64,000 nucleotides of DNA from Thermoproteus uzoniensis 768-20 (lineage in GTDB: Archaea; Thermoproteota; Thermoprotei; Thermoproteales; Thermoproteaceae): NCBI RefSeq assembly GCF_000193375.1, contig NC_015315.1, positions 1,248,622 to 1,312,621 of the forward strand, given 5' to 3'. Every line of letters starts with the position of its first letter. Positions within the stretch are counted from its first letter, which is position 1. The notes under the pieces were generated by a model that searched no databases, was not told where the DNA came from, and saw nothing but the letters and a program-made list of their open reading frames with translations. A program made the translations under genes and the position numbers. This document shows, in pieces, positions 18,176 to 25,743 of the stretch.

Positions 18176-19348
18176 CTAGAGCCAGCTCTGCGCTCTGGAG
18201 AACGCCACGGCGCCTATCACGGTCGTCAAAAGCCCCATCAGGACCACCGCCGTGAACTCCCCGCCGGTCAAGATGCCCGCTTCCAGCCCCAGAGCGGCTA
18301 TGGCTAGCCCAGTCTCTCCCCTAGGGACCATCCCGAGCGAGACGGCGACTGACGCCTTTACGTCGCGCGTGTAGAGATAGGCGAACGGAAACACGCCGAC
18401 TATCTTGAAGACTACGGCTATGGCGGTTAGGGCTAGGCCCATGACGAGGCCGCCGAGGCCTATGTCCGACAGATCGCTCTCGGCGCCCACCACGACGAAG
18501 AATATGGGGCCGAAGACCTCTAGCAGCGCGTCTGTCAACCTCTTTATATTCTCCTTGCTGAGGCCCTCGGCCACGGCCACCCCGGCGATGAATGCCGCTA
18601 TTATCGGCGAAAAGCCCAAGACCACCATGATGGCGGTCAGCCCGAATATCACGAGCAGAGAGAACTCGTAGGAGTACTCGTCCCTAATCCTCCTCCCCAC
18701 AAGTTTGAGTATGGCCAGCGAGGACGCCAATATGACTATCCACGCGGCTACGTATACCGCTACTGTGCCCAACAGCTCGGCGACCGACAGATGTCCGGCA
18801 ACTATCAACACGTTGACGACCGAGAGCAGGAGGAAGGCCACGACGTCGTCTATCGCCGCGGCGGCCGTGAGGAAATAAGCGCCCCTGCCCTTAACTCCCC
18901 GTTCTAACAATATCGCCGAGGCGGCGGCCAGGCTGGTCGCGCCGAGGCTTACGCCCATATATAGCGCTACGTCCCTGCCTACGTATCCGCTGTAGGCCGC
19001 GTAGCCCGCGATAAACGGCAACAAGGCGCCGAACACGGCGCCCGCGGCGCCGAGCGCGCCGGCCGACCTAAGCGGCGCCAGCCCTTCCTCGAGGCCCGCC
19101 GCGAATATTATCAAGATCACCGAGAAGTCCGCCATAAACCTTATGTAGTCGTTCAGTTGGAAGATAGGCGCGCCTATAATGCCGTTTAGGAGGCCGCCCA
19201 GCAACGTCGGGCTTAGGACCATCCCGGCCGCGATCCCCGCGACGAGCCCTGGTATCCTGAGCCTCCGCAAGAGATACCTCAAGACCGCCGCCAGGAACAG
19301 CAATAGGGATAGGTAGAGGAAGGCGGAATACACCGCGCCTATCTCCAT
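18176..19348 (-). CDS. Cation/proton antiporter, CPA2/KefB family
   Basis: The 390-residue product has about 11-12 membrane segments and the repeated inverted architecture of Na+(K+)/H+ exchangers. The segment AAAIDDVVAFLLLSVV holds the paired aspartates expected in the ion-binding helix, and GVAVAEGLSKENI with VPRGETGLAIAALGL matches the CPA2 C-terminal half. No RCK/TrkA nucleotide-binding tail follows. It overlaps the end of the homoserine dehydrogenase gene by ten bases, so it is probably translated from that mRNA. The link to threonine synthesis is not obvious and may be only operon packing. Confidence 0.87.
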   Translation of the reverse strand: MEIGAVYSAFLYLSLLLFLAAVLRYLLRRLRIPGLVAGIAAGMVLSPTLLGGLLNGIIGAPIFQLNDYIRFMADFSVILIIFAAGLEEGLAPLRSAGALGAAGAVFGALLPFIAGYAAYSGYVGRDVALYMGVSLGATSLAAASAILLERGVKGRGAYFLTAAAAIDDVVAFLLLSVVNVLIVAGHLSVAELLGTVAVYVAAWIVILASSLAILKLVGRRIRDEYSYEFSLLVIFGLTAIMVVLGFSPIIAAFIAGVAVAEGLSKENIKRLTDALLEVFGPIFFVVVGAESDLSDIGLGGLVMGLALTAIAVVFKIVGVFPFAYLYTRDVKASVAVSLGMVPRGETGLAIAALGLEAGILTGGEFTAVVLMGLLTTVIGAVAFSRAQSWL

Positions 19349-20268
19349 CTCCGCTCCCTCGCGGCCCTCAACACGTCGTTTAGTAGGGCTAGGCTGGTCT
19401 CCAGTCTGCCGGCCCCCTTGCCGTACACCCTCACCTCGTTGACCTCAGTGGCTATCTCAACGGCGTTGGTCGTGTAGCGGGCTAGGAGGAGGGGGTCGTC
19501 TGGCTTTAGCTGGACCGGGGCCACTCTGGCAGTCCCGGCCTCCAGATCGGCCTCGGCCACGTATTTTGTTCGAGGCCCTAGATGTCTTAGAGGCTCGCGG
19601 CGCACTTGGCCGAGGGAAAGCCTAGCGCCCAGAGTGTTGGCCAGAATGACCAGCTTCGCGGCCGCGTCTACCCCCTCTAGGTCTATGGCGGGGTCAGGCT
19701 CGACGTATCCCTTCGCCTTCGCCTCCTCTAAGGCCTCGGCGAAGCTGAGGCCGTCGAGGTCGACTCTGCTGAGGATGTAGTTGGTGGTCCCATTCAATAT
19801 GCCGCGTATCCTCAGCGCCTTCTGTCCCCGGAGGCCCAGCGCCAGATCCACCACCGGCGTGCCGGCCATCACCGTAGCCTTGTAGTAGACCGGCCTCTCC
19901 TCGAACTCCGCAAAGCGGAGGGCCAGCGGGGCCTTGTTGGCAGTGACTATCGAGAGGCCGGCCCCTAGGGCGGAGCGGTACACGGACAGCGCGGGTTCCC
20001 CGTCCACGTAGTTGGGCGGGCTGACGTCCACTAATATCTCGGCGCATTTGAAGGCCTCCTCGAGGGAGGCCGGCTTGCCCACGCCTGATCTGGACACGCC
20101 GCCCCTCGGCGCTCTCAACAAGGCCTCTATCTCGGGCCGCTCGAAGCCCCCGCACTTAACTACGCCGCCTCTGCTGTCGAATACCGCAGATATCTTGAGC
20201 TCGGTCCTGGATCGAACCACGTCGACGAAGGTCCTGCCGACTCCGCCGAAGCCGTACAGCAACAACAC
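19339..20268 (-). CDS. hom: Homoserine dehydrogenase
   Basis: The Rossmann motif LYGFGGVGRTFVDVV is at residues 3-17. It is followed by VTANKAPLA with the catalytic-region lysine, and GILNGTTNYIL, all hallmarks of homoserine dehydrogenase. EEAKAKGYVEPDPAIDLEGVDAAAKLVILA is the usual substrate-binding helix region. The protein ends at 309 residues without an ACT domain. It reduces aspartate semialdehyde to homoserine and complements the thrC-lysC-asd unit that converges from the other strand. Only homoserine kinase is missing for a full threonine branch in the window. The start codon sits at the edge of the decayed-transporter gap. Confidence 0.91.
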   Translation of the reverse strand: MLLLYGFGGVGRTFVDVVRSRTELKISAVFDSRGGVVKCGGFERPEIEALLRAPRGGVSRSGVGKPASLEEAFKCAEILVDVSPPNYVDGEPALSVYRSALGAGLSIVTANKAPLALRFAEFEERPVYYKATVMAGTPVVDLALGLRGQKALRIRGILNGTTNYILSRVDLDGLSFAEALEEAKAKGYVEPDPAIDLEGVDAAAKLVILANTLGARLSLGQVRREPLRHLGPRTKYVAEADLEAGTARVAPVQLKPDDPLLLARYTTNAVEIATEVNEVRVYGKGAGRLETSLALLNDVLRAARERRWR

Positions 20269-20309
20269 GTGACGCGCCTATCTCCTCTTTAAAACGATTA
20301 GCCTACGTG

Positions 20310-20760
20310 ATAAGCGAGAGCGCGGCGGCCACCGAGATTGACGCTTGCGTTAATAGGGGCGTGCAAGCGTCCGCGAGGAGGCCGACAGATATGCGACTAC
20401 GGCCATGCTCGGCGGCTGGAGCCTCGCCGCAACAGCCGCCGACGACGCCGTGGTGCCTCGGCTCGACAGAGCTCACTACCGCGTTCGCCTTGGGCTATAC
20501 GAAAAGGGCGAGGGCCGAGCCCGGGAGGGCCAACCCGAAGACGCATAACGTTGTCGAAGACGCCGTAAATGAGTGTTAAGGCTACTGACGCCGTCCTTAT
20601 GCCAGCGGAGGTAGGCGCAGATACGGCCATCAATAGAGGCCGGGGCAACAGGGGTAGGCCGGCATACGACTGCGGGATGACTTGATTTTTGCAGGTAGAG
20701 GCCCAACAGATAAGGCGAAGGCGGCCGCGTAGTTCAATACAGCCGCCGTAGCGGTGATAG
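20310..20760 (-). pseudogene. Decayed membrane transporter gene (MFS-like)
   Basis: No intact frame fills this 570-base gap, but the minus strand shows pieces of a hydrophobic protein spread over all three frames. In order they are VLNYAAAFALSVGPL, LYLQKSSHPAVV, LLMAVSAPTSAGIRT with SVALTLIYGVFDNV, FGLALPGSALALF and SISVAAALSLIT. Stops and frame changes separate them. The first pieces resemble the first helix and loop of major facilitator proteins. Codon-like GC bias persists, so decay is fairly recent. It lies upstream of homoserine dehydrogenase on the same strand. The family call is tentative. Confidence 0.5.
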
Positions 20761-20837
20761 TAAAGGGTGAGTCGGGGGAGGTGCTTGATCGGGAAGCGTG
20801 ATATACGGCGCCTGTGCCGAACGGGCGTTGCGATAAG

Positions 20838-21212
20838 TTAAGTAACGTTAATCCCCGCTTCTCTAAGCTTAATTTTGAGGTCTTGGCACTGCCCCACTGA
20901 GAGGTACAGTAGCTCGTCGTAGTAGTCCGAGTCGGCGGCCACCACGACGCCCCGCGTTAAGGCCTCGGCCACCAAGCAAGGCGGCGCTAGCCCGGCGGGC
21001 ACCACGTCGGCGGGGACGCCCAGGGCCTCCTCTATCTCAGCCGAGAGGCGGAGAGCCTCCCCCAGATCCGAGCCGTCGATAAGGACGTCGAGGTCGTGCA
21101 CTACCTCCGACTCCACGGCGGAGCCGAAGAGCACAGCCAGCCTTCTGTCGCCAGCCGCCCTCCTCAACGCCTCAATGACTTTGTCCAGCCTAACTTGATA
21201 GACAGGGCGCAT
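20838..21212 (-). CDS. MNT-type nucleotidyltransferase (antitoxin of a HEPN/MNT pair)
   Basis: This 124-residue protein is a minimal nucleotidyltransferase. G30-S31 in LFGSAVES and D40/D42 in HDLDVLID form the GS...DxD metal and nucleotide site. In the HepT/MntA systems this enzyme adds AMP to the HEPN toxin and so blocks it. It follows the HEPN gene with a 23-base overlap, the usual arrangement for such pairs. A further hydrophobic stretch near VVAADSDYYDELLYLSV forms the C-terminal half. Function here is inferred from motifs and pairing. Confidence 0.85.
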   Translation of the reverse strand: MRPVYQVRLDKVIEALRRAAGDRRLAVLFGSAVESEVVHDLDVLIDGSDLGEALRLSAEIEEALGVPADVVPAGLAPPCLVAEALTRGVVVAADSDYYDELLYLSVGQCQDLKIKLREAGINVT

Positions 21213-21606
21213 TTTCCTCCACTCTCTTGATAAATTCGAGGACGCACTTGAAGTCGCTCTTCACTGCGTCGTACACCTCTCTGTCGTCTACTGCGAAGTA
21301 TCTATGGACGAGGAGGTTGCGGAGACCCACTAAGGCGGCTAGGACCTCTCCACAGCCAGCCCCCAGCCTCTTATCCACCTCCCTTAGACACTCGCGATAG
21401 GAGGAGAACACGCGGCCCCACGCCGCCCTCGCGAACTTCATACACATAGAGGCGAGGGCCTCCACGAGCACAATTAGCTGGTACCGCAGAGCCCATATCT
21501 CCTCGTCGCTGAGCTCTTCAAATCTGCGACTGGCAATCCTCAAGGCGTCGTTTATGGCCCCCCGCGCCTCCGAAGCCCTCTGCAGAATAGAGAGGCAGGT
21601 CCCCAT
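21190..21606 (-). CDS. HEPN-domain protein (HepT-like toxin, DUF86 type)
   Basis: The 138-residue helical protein carries the HEPN ribonuclease motif R-x4-H with following tyrosine (R96, H101, Y103 in LRNLLVHRYF). In related systems this motif cuts RNA, including tRNA ends, unless the partner nucleotidyltransferase adenylylates the tyrosine. Its ATG overlaps the stop of an upstream small gene by one base (TAATG), and its end overlaps the MNT gene by 23 bases, so three genes form one coupled operon. The intact catalytic residues imply that the toxin is potentially active. Confidence 0.86.
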   Translation of the reverse strand: MGTCLSILQRASEARGAINDALRIASRRFEELSDEEIWALRYQLIVLVEALASMCMKFARAAWGRVFSSYRECLREVDKRLGAGCGEVLAALVGLRNLLVHRYFAVDDREVYDAVKSDFKCVLEFIKRVEENAPCLSS

Positions 21607-21905
21607 TATGCGAGGGCCTCCGGGATGGAGATCCCCAGCCTGACCCGCGCCGGATCTAGGCCGAAGCCCGTGTCCTCCATAATAGTCTGGTCTTTTTGTC
21701 CTAATCCCCCAGCCGCCTTAACCCCCGATCCGTATTCCCTCTCCCTGACGTATCTAGTAATAGCCGCCGCCCTCCCTGGCGTTGAGCAGGTGGAGTTGCC
21801 CAGCTGCCTGGCGTAGGTCCCCTCGGCGAAGCCGGTGGAGCTTTCTACAAGGCGGGCTCCGGCCACTATGTCGTGCTCGAGAAGGGCGTAGTCCGCCAAC
21901 TGCAC
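21606..21905 (-). CDS. Unknown small protein leading the HepT/MNT operon
   Basis: About 99 residues, starting MQLADYALLEHDIVAGARL and ending DPARVRLGISIPEALA. No known domain is recognised; it is soluble, mixed in charge, with one cysteine. I chose GTG 21905, which lies about 23 bases after CTTTTATAAG; the longer GTG at 21923 would sit too close to that box. It is translationally coupled to the HEPN gene (TAATG). HEPN/MNT modules usually have two genes, so this could be an accessory factor, a regulator, or merely an unrelated passenger. Confidence 0.6.
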   Translation of the reverse strand: MQLADYALLEHDIVAGARLVESSTGFAEGTYARQLGNSTCSTPGRAAAITRYVREREYGSGVKAAGGLGQKDQTIMEDTGFGLDPARVRLGISIPEALA

Positions 21906-21922
21906 GGTGAGGACGCGCCACA

Positions 21923-21932
21923 CTTATAAAAG
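21923..21932 (-). promoter_or_regulatory. Promoter of the three-gene HEPN/MNT operon
   Basis: On the minus strand the sequence reads CTTTTATAAG. Its centre lies 23 bases before the GTG at 21905, consistent with a leaderless transcript. It is the only TATA-like box ahead of the three genes. Confidence 0.5.
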
Positions 21933-22084
21933 CATTCCCCCACAAACTGGCACGGAAACGGCCAGAGCCCACGTCCGTGTAAGGGAAAGGTCCAGGCCGA
22001 CTTCTTCCGGCGGACTATGAAAGACGCGACGTCAAGGGCCGGGTTAGAGACATACGACAAAAATAATAACTCGTCCCTTTTCAC

Positions 22085-23002
22085 GTGGAGTCGCTGTGGC
22101 TCAAGATGGCCGCCGCAGGCGCGCTCGCGGTGCTCGCCGAGTTCCTAGTAACCTACATCATAATGTCGGTACTGGCGCTACCGTTGTGGACCCTCGCCGT
22201 GGGGCTTCCCCTCTTCTGGCTTTTCCAGTGGCTCATATCGCCGGTGTTAATAAGCAGAGGGGCGCGCGACGTGACTGACGACCCGGCGTTCTCGTGGCTT
22301 AAGAACATGGTGCACAAGATAGCCGAGAGCTCCGGGGTCAAGCCTCCGAGGGTCTACGTGACTGACGACCCGTTCCCCAACGCCTTCGCCTTCGGCAACT
22401 TGGTCCAGGGGAGAGGCGTCGCCGTCACGAGGCCGCTCCTCGACATACTGGACGAGAACGAGCTCTACGCCGTGTTGGCCCACGAGGTGGGTCACGTGAG
22501 GCATTTCGACATGGAGCTTGTCCTAGCCCTTGGCCTTATACCGTCCGCTCTGGGATCCATAGGCGGATTCATGCTCTATACGGGCCAGATGTTGCTCTTC
22601 GCCGCCCTAGATGAGGCCGCCATGTTGCTGGGCCTCGTGATGCTCGCCGTGGGTTTCTTGCTGACCGCCGCCACCTTCTTCATCCAGATATTCGTGCTGT
22701 GGTTTAACAGACTGCGCGAGACCTACGCCGACCTCCACGCGGCGCGCCTTCTAGGCCCCTCTGCGGTGTATCTGGCGCGGGCCCTCGCCAAGATCCAGAT
22801 ATATATGAGCAACGTGAGGGTGGACCCCTTCAGAGGCATAGTGTTGACGGTTCCGCCCATGCGGATCAAGGAGACGAACCCGGACGACCTCCTGCAGAAG
22901 TGGTCCAGAGAGCGCGTATCCCCGCTGGCCGATCTCCTGTCCACTCACCCGCATCCGGCGAAGAGAGTGAAGAGCATACTTAGGTGGGCTGGCCGCATAT
23001 AG
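22085..23002 (+). CDS. htpX: HtpX-like membrane zinc metalloprotease (M48)
   Basis: Two N-terminal membrane segments precede the M48 domain. The zinc site is HEVGH (H133, E134, H137) and the third ligand is E212 in RETYADLHAARL. Two more hydrophobic segments (about residues 155-205) lie between them, as in bacterial HtpX. The 305-residue length is typical. It degrades misfolded membrane proteins with its active site on the cytoplasmic face. The GTG start is about 22 bases after ACAAAAATAATAAC, so it is likely leaderless. It stands alone, converging on the Nudix gene. Confidence 0.92.
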   Translation: MESLWLKMAAAGALAVLAEFLVTYIIMSVLALPLWTLAVGLPLFWLFQWLISPVLISRGARDVTDDPAFSWLKNMVHKIAESSGVKPPRVYVTDDPFPNAFAFGNLVQGRGVAVTRPLLDILDENELYAVLAHEVGHVRHFDMELVLALGLIPSALGSIGGFMLYTGQMLLFAALDEAAMLLGLVMLAVGFLLTAATFFIQIFVLWFNRLRETYADLHAARLLGPSAVYLARALAKIQIYMSNVRVDPFRGIVLTVPPMRIKETNPDDLLQKWSRERVSPLADLLSTHPHPAKRVKSILRWAGRI

Positions 23003-23026
23003 CCCGAGGCCGGCCGTCGCGGGGCG

Positions 23027-23506
23027 CTATATAATGCCGCAGGCTATCGCCCGCTTTATGAAGCGGTAGGTCAAGCCCCAGACGATCCAGCCGCCGACCT
23101 CGAAGGCGGGGCGGCCGCGCCACTCGACCTCCTTGAGCTCGTCCTTCGTGGTCCATCTGTAGCCCGCCACCTCGTCGCTGAGGCGTATCTCGCCTATCTT
23201 CGCCGGCTGGAAGACGAAGGGATACACCCTCAGACTGGGGGCGTTCATGGGCGAGTCGGGCTCCATCACGCCTCTCCAATAGGAGTCGAGGAGCTTGAGG
23301 CCGACCTCCTCCTCCACCTCCCTCTTGGCGGTGCCCAGGAGATCCTCGCCGGGCTTCCAGCGGCCGCCGGGGAAGCCGACCTGCCCGGACCACGGATCGC
23401 CCGGCCTCTCGGCCCTCTTTATGAGGAGGAAGCTCTTCCCGTTGAGAATAAGGGCTACGGCGGCTGTGTCGGGACCCCCGGCAGGCACGCGGAGATCAAT
23501 ACACAT
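23027..23506 (-). CDS. Nudix hydrolase
   Basis: The 159-residue protein contains a complete Nudix box, from GGRWKPGEDLLGTA through KREVEEEVGLKLL, matching Gx5Ex7REUxEExGU. It should hydrolyse a nucleoside diphosphate linked to another group; the preceding VGFPGG and the later RVYPFVFQPA recall the CoA-pyrophosphatase-like branch, but this is not certain. I start at ATG 23506, about 24 bases after a minus-strand AATTTTTAAAC box, instead of the longer frame at 23572 that extends past that box. The gene faces HtpX, 24 bases beyond its stop. Confidence 0.86.
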   Translation of the reverse strand: MCIDLRVPAGGPDTAAVALILNGKSFLLIKRAERPGDPWSGQVGFPGGRWKPGEDLLGTAKREVEEEVGLKLLDSYWRGVMEPDSPMNAPSLRVYPFVFQPAKIGEIRLSDEVAGYRWTTKDELKEVEWRGRPAFEVGGWIVWGLTYRFIKRAIACGII

Positions 23507-23659
23507 GTACGAAATCCTAAATATGTTTAAAAATTCGGCACGCCCAGTCTCCTCACGGCTCAGCCCTTGCAAGCCTCCTCACGCCTCCGCTTGTGCGCAG
23601 GCTAAAACACTATCTTCGGCGTCTTGAAGTATTTAAATACCCTAGGGGTCTAGGGACGT

Positions 23660-23974
23660 ATGTCCGCCGAAATTTCCCTCCTACACGGAAGGGTCAAGGA
23701 GGCGTTCGATAAGGAGCCTTGCGTCGCCGATAGCCCGGGCCAGCTCGGCGACTGCGCCAAGAGTAGGCTGGCGTCCGCGGGCTTCGAGGCCAGGGAACTG
23801 GCGTATCTCGACGCCAACGTGGATCCCGCCGACTCGCCCGAAAGGGCCCGGTTCTTGAGGATAGAGGCTAAATACGGCGAAAGTCCCGACAAGCACATCT
23901 TCACCTTCGCCATTCTGAAGAGCGCGGGCAAGTATAAGCTCTTGTGGCTCCAGAGCGCGGTGGCCACTAAATGA
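23660..23974 (+). CDS. Conserved-looking hypothetical protein
   Basis: This 104-residue protein has two cysteines (CVADSPGQLGDC near residues 21-32) and no membrane segment. It starts 25 bases after the palindromic GTATTTAAATAC, a good leaderless promoter. It overlaps the following HTH/zinc-ribbon gene by four bases (ATGA), and that gene likewise overlaps a ferredoxin gene. The tight coupling suggests that the three proteins are made together. No family was recognised. Confidence 0.7.
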   Translation: MSAEISLLHGRVKEAFDKEPCVADSPGQLGDCAKSRLASAGFEARELAYLDANVDPADSPERARFLRIEAKYGESPDKHIFTFAILKSAGKYKLLWLQSAVATK

Positions 23975-24276
23975 CTGAGTTCTTGACCGATAGAGAGCGG
24001 ATAATAAGAGTCCTCCTGTCCTCCCAGGAGCCCCTCGACGTGTACCAAATAAGGGACGCCGCAGGTCTCGACCTACCGCCGTCGGAGATATACGACGAGC
24101 TGGAACACGTGGCGAAGACCCTCAAGAGGCAAGGCCTCAAGTTGGCCGTGGTGCCCGCGAGGTGCAGAAACTGCGGCTACGAGTTCAGGGATAGGGAGAG
24201 GCTTAAGAGACCCTCAAAATGCCCCAGATGCCACAGCGAAAGGATAGAGCCGCCTAGGTTCTACGTGCGTAGATGA
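23971..24276 (+). CDS. HTH and zinc-ribbon protein, predicted transcription regulator
   Basis: Residues 1-45 form a winged-helix-like segment (TDRERIIRVLLSSQEPLDVYQIRD). A zinc ribbon, CRNCGYEFRD...KCPRCHSERI, occupies about residues 50-90. This order is that of a small archaeal family of predicted regulators with an HTH and a Zn-ribbon domain. It overlaps the preceding unknown gene and the following ferredoxin gene by four bases each. DNA binding is inferred. The target could be its own operon, but no operator was identified. Confidence 0.78.
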   Translation: MTEFLTDRERIIRVLLSSQEPLDVYQIRDAAGLDLPPSEIYDELEHVAKTLKRQGLKLAVVPARCRNCGYEFRDRERLKRPSKCPRCHSERIEPPRFYVRR

Positions 24277-24506
24277 CGGCGCGGGTCTCCATAAACAGCT
24301 CCGAGTGCTTCGCCTGCGGGCTCTGCTACGTCCTCGCGCCGGACGTATTCGTAGAGGGGCCCGAGGGGAAGGCAGAGCTGAACCCCCGATACAGGTCTGG
24401 GTCGCCCTACGAGGGCCTCGTGCCGGACGAGCTGGTGCCGGAGGCCGTGCGCGGCATGATGACTTGTCCCGTCAAGGCCATCGACGTGGTTGAGGAGGGC
24501 GCGTAG
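24273..24506 (+). CDS. Single-cluster ferredoxin
   Basis: The 77 residues show C12-x2-C15-x2-C18 (SECFACGLC) and a fourth cysteine C65 followed by proline (TCPVKAI). This spacing fits one [4Fe-4S] cluster, with the second cluster site lost. The loop between residues 28 and 55 is acidic. It would carry electrons in the cytoplasm, perhaps for a partner oxidoreductase such as POR. It is the last gene of the three-gene overlapping unit; the L40e gene behind it has its own promoter. Confidence 0.88.
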   Translation: MTARVSINSSECFACGLCYVLAPDVFVEGPEGKAELNPRYRSGSPYEGLVPDELVPEAVRGMMTCPVKAIDVVEEGA

Positions 24507-24543
24507 CGGGGAAAAGCTTAAAAAAGCCGCGTAGGGCGGTGGC

Positions 24544-24705
24544 ATGCCCATCACTTTAGATCCCGAGAAGTTGAGGATAGTGCTGGAGCACCGCTTCAAC
24601 TACAAAGTATGCAGGAACTGCGGCGCCAAGAACCCGCCGGAGGCCGTCAAGTGCAGGCGTTGCGGCAGCCGCAACTTACGCCTCAAGAAGTTCAAGAGCA
24701 AGTAA
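24544..24705 (+). CDS. rpl40e: Ribosomal protein L40e
   Basis: This 53-residue zinc-ribbon protein reads [18 protein letters not shown] and then [19 protein letters not shown], ending in a lysine-rich tail. Four cysteines bind zinc. Length and basic tail are those of archaeal L40e in the large ribosomal subunit. It has its own palindromic TATA-like box, GCTTAAAAAAGC (24516-24527), about 23 bases before the ATG, so the transcript is probably leaderless. Confidence 0.92.
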   Translation: MPITLDPEKLRIVLEHRFNYKVCRNCGAKNPPEAVKCRRCGSRNLRLKKFKSK

Positions 24706-24939
24706 TCCATCTCCCTCTCCCGCGCTCTCCGCGAACCCGCCGACCGCCTTCGCTTCCTCAAGGGCGAGGCCGACGCGGCTATACGGGGCAAGGGCCGGCG
24801 AGGACATAGCTCCATCCCGGCTAAGGGCCTGGGCGGAGGGCTTGCTCATCGCGGCTACAGGCCCCGCCCGCAGATAGGCGAAGGCCGTTGAGGTTTCGCA
24901 ATAATTGCGCCGCAACGAACGTAGGGATCTCAAGGCCGT

Positions 24940-25653
24940 CTAGGGCTCCACAAGCCTCACCTCGACCTCCCAGTTCTCCCCCGGCGTTATGTAGACTAGG
25001 GCCGGCCTCAGCCCCAGCGCTCCGAGGACCTTCTGCCTCGCCTCCAACACCATCTGTTTGCGCCTCAGCTTTGAGGGCTTGAAGCGGAGGCCCGTCTTCA
25101 CCTCGACGTGGTAGAGCTGTCCGTCTTTCTCGAACAGCAGGTCGACTTGCCTCAGAGTTTCCAATATCTCTACTTGCTCCTCCTCCGGCAACCCGTCCAC
25201 AAGCTTGTGGAGCTTGCGGGCGACGAGGCGCTCCTCCTCGGAGAAGTCGGCCCCGACGACGTGCTCCGGCGGCGTCCCCCGCTCCACGTAGCGCGCGAGC
25301 TCTCCGAGGCCTGCCCTCAATATGCCGAGGAACCTCCCGTCGTCTCTGCCCACGTATCTGACAAGGCCCCTAGGGGGGTCTAGGAATAGCCTATATCCGT
25401 CGGGGCCCAGCGATGGGACGAACCAGCTCTTGTGCAGGGGCCATCTGCCCTCTATAAACGCCGAGATGTAGCCCCGGCCCGAGTGGCTGGTTGCGCGGGG
25501 CTCGGCGGCGGGGAGCCTCTCGTACGAGAGGAGGCCCTCGACGAGCATGGCGACGGCCTCGCCGCGGGCAGCGCCCGGCAGTATGCGCGCGGCGGCGATC
25601 TCGCCGAGGAGGCCGATGTCGGAGCCCAACACGGCGAGGAGGTTGACCCTCAT
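24940..25653 (-). CDS. Putative PD-(D/E)XK-type nuclease domain protein
   Basis: The C-terminal half contains QVDLLFEKDGQLYHVEVKTGLRF, where D, then E-x-K, have the order and spacing of the PD-(D/E)XK nuclease core. The N-terminal half (SDIGLLGEIAAARIL) is helical and unrecognised. The match is to the fold motif only, so the substrate could be DNA or RNA, or the domain could have lost activity. I prefer ATG 25653, which has GGTGAGG about 10 bases upstream; an alternative GTG at 25704 adds 17 residues with CRCGG. It is divergent from nnr across a short promoter region. Confidence 0.6.
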   Translation of the reverse strand: MRVNLLAVLGSDIGLLGEIAAARILPGAARGEAVAMLVEGLLSYERLPAAEPRATSHSGRGYISAFIEGRWPLHKSWFVPSLGPDGYRLFLDPPRGLVRYVGRDDGRFLGILRAGLGELARYVERGTPPEHVVGADFSEEERLVARKLHKLVDGLPEEEQVEILETLRQVDLLFEKDGQLYHVEVKTGLRFKPSKLRRKQMVLEARQKVLGALGLRPALVYITPGENWEVEVRLVEP

Positions 25654-25743
25654 CTCCACGGCCTCACCCCCGCATCTACATTTATCAACGTCGGATAAAA
25701 ACACAGGGACGTCTATGTTTAAAGAGTCTGCCGATCGCGTGTC

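Noticed and set aside
24706-24939. Open frames on both strands after L40e (for example a minus-strand frame overlapping the L40e end)
   Set aside because: No promoter, no plausible start and no recognisable protein; the plus-strand reading starts inside L40e. At most a gene fragment.
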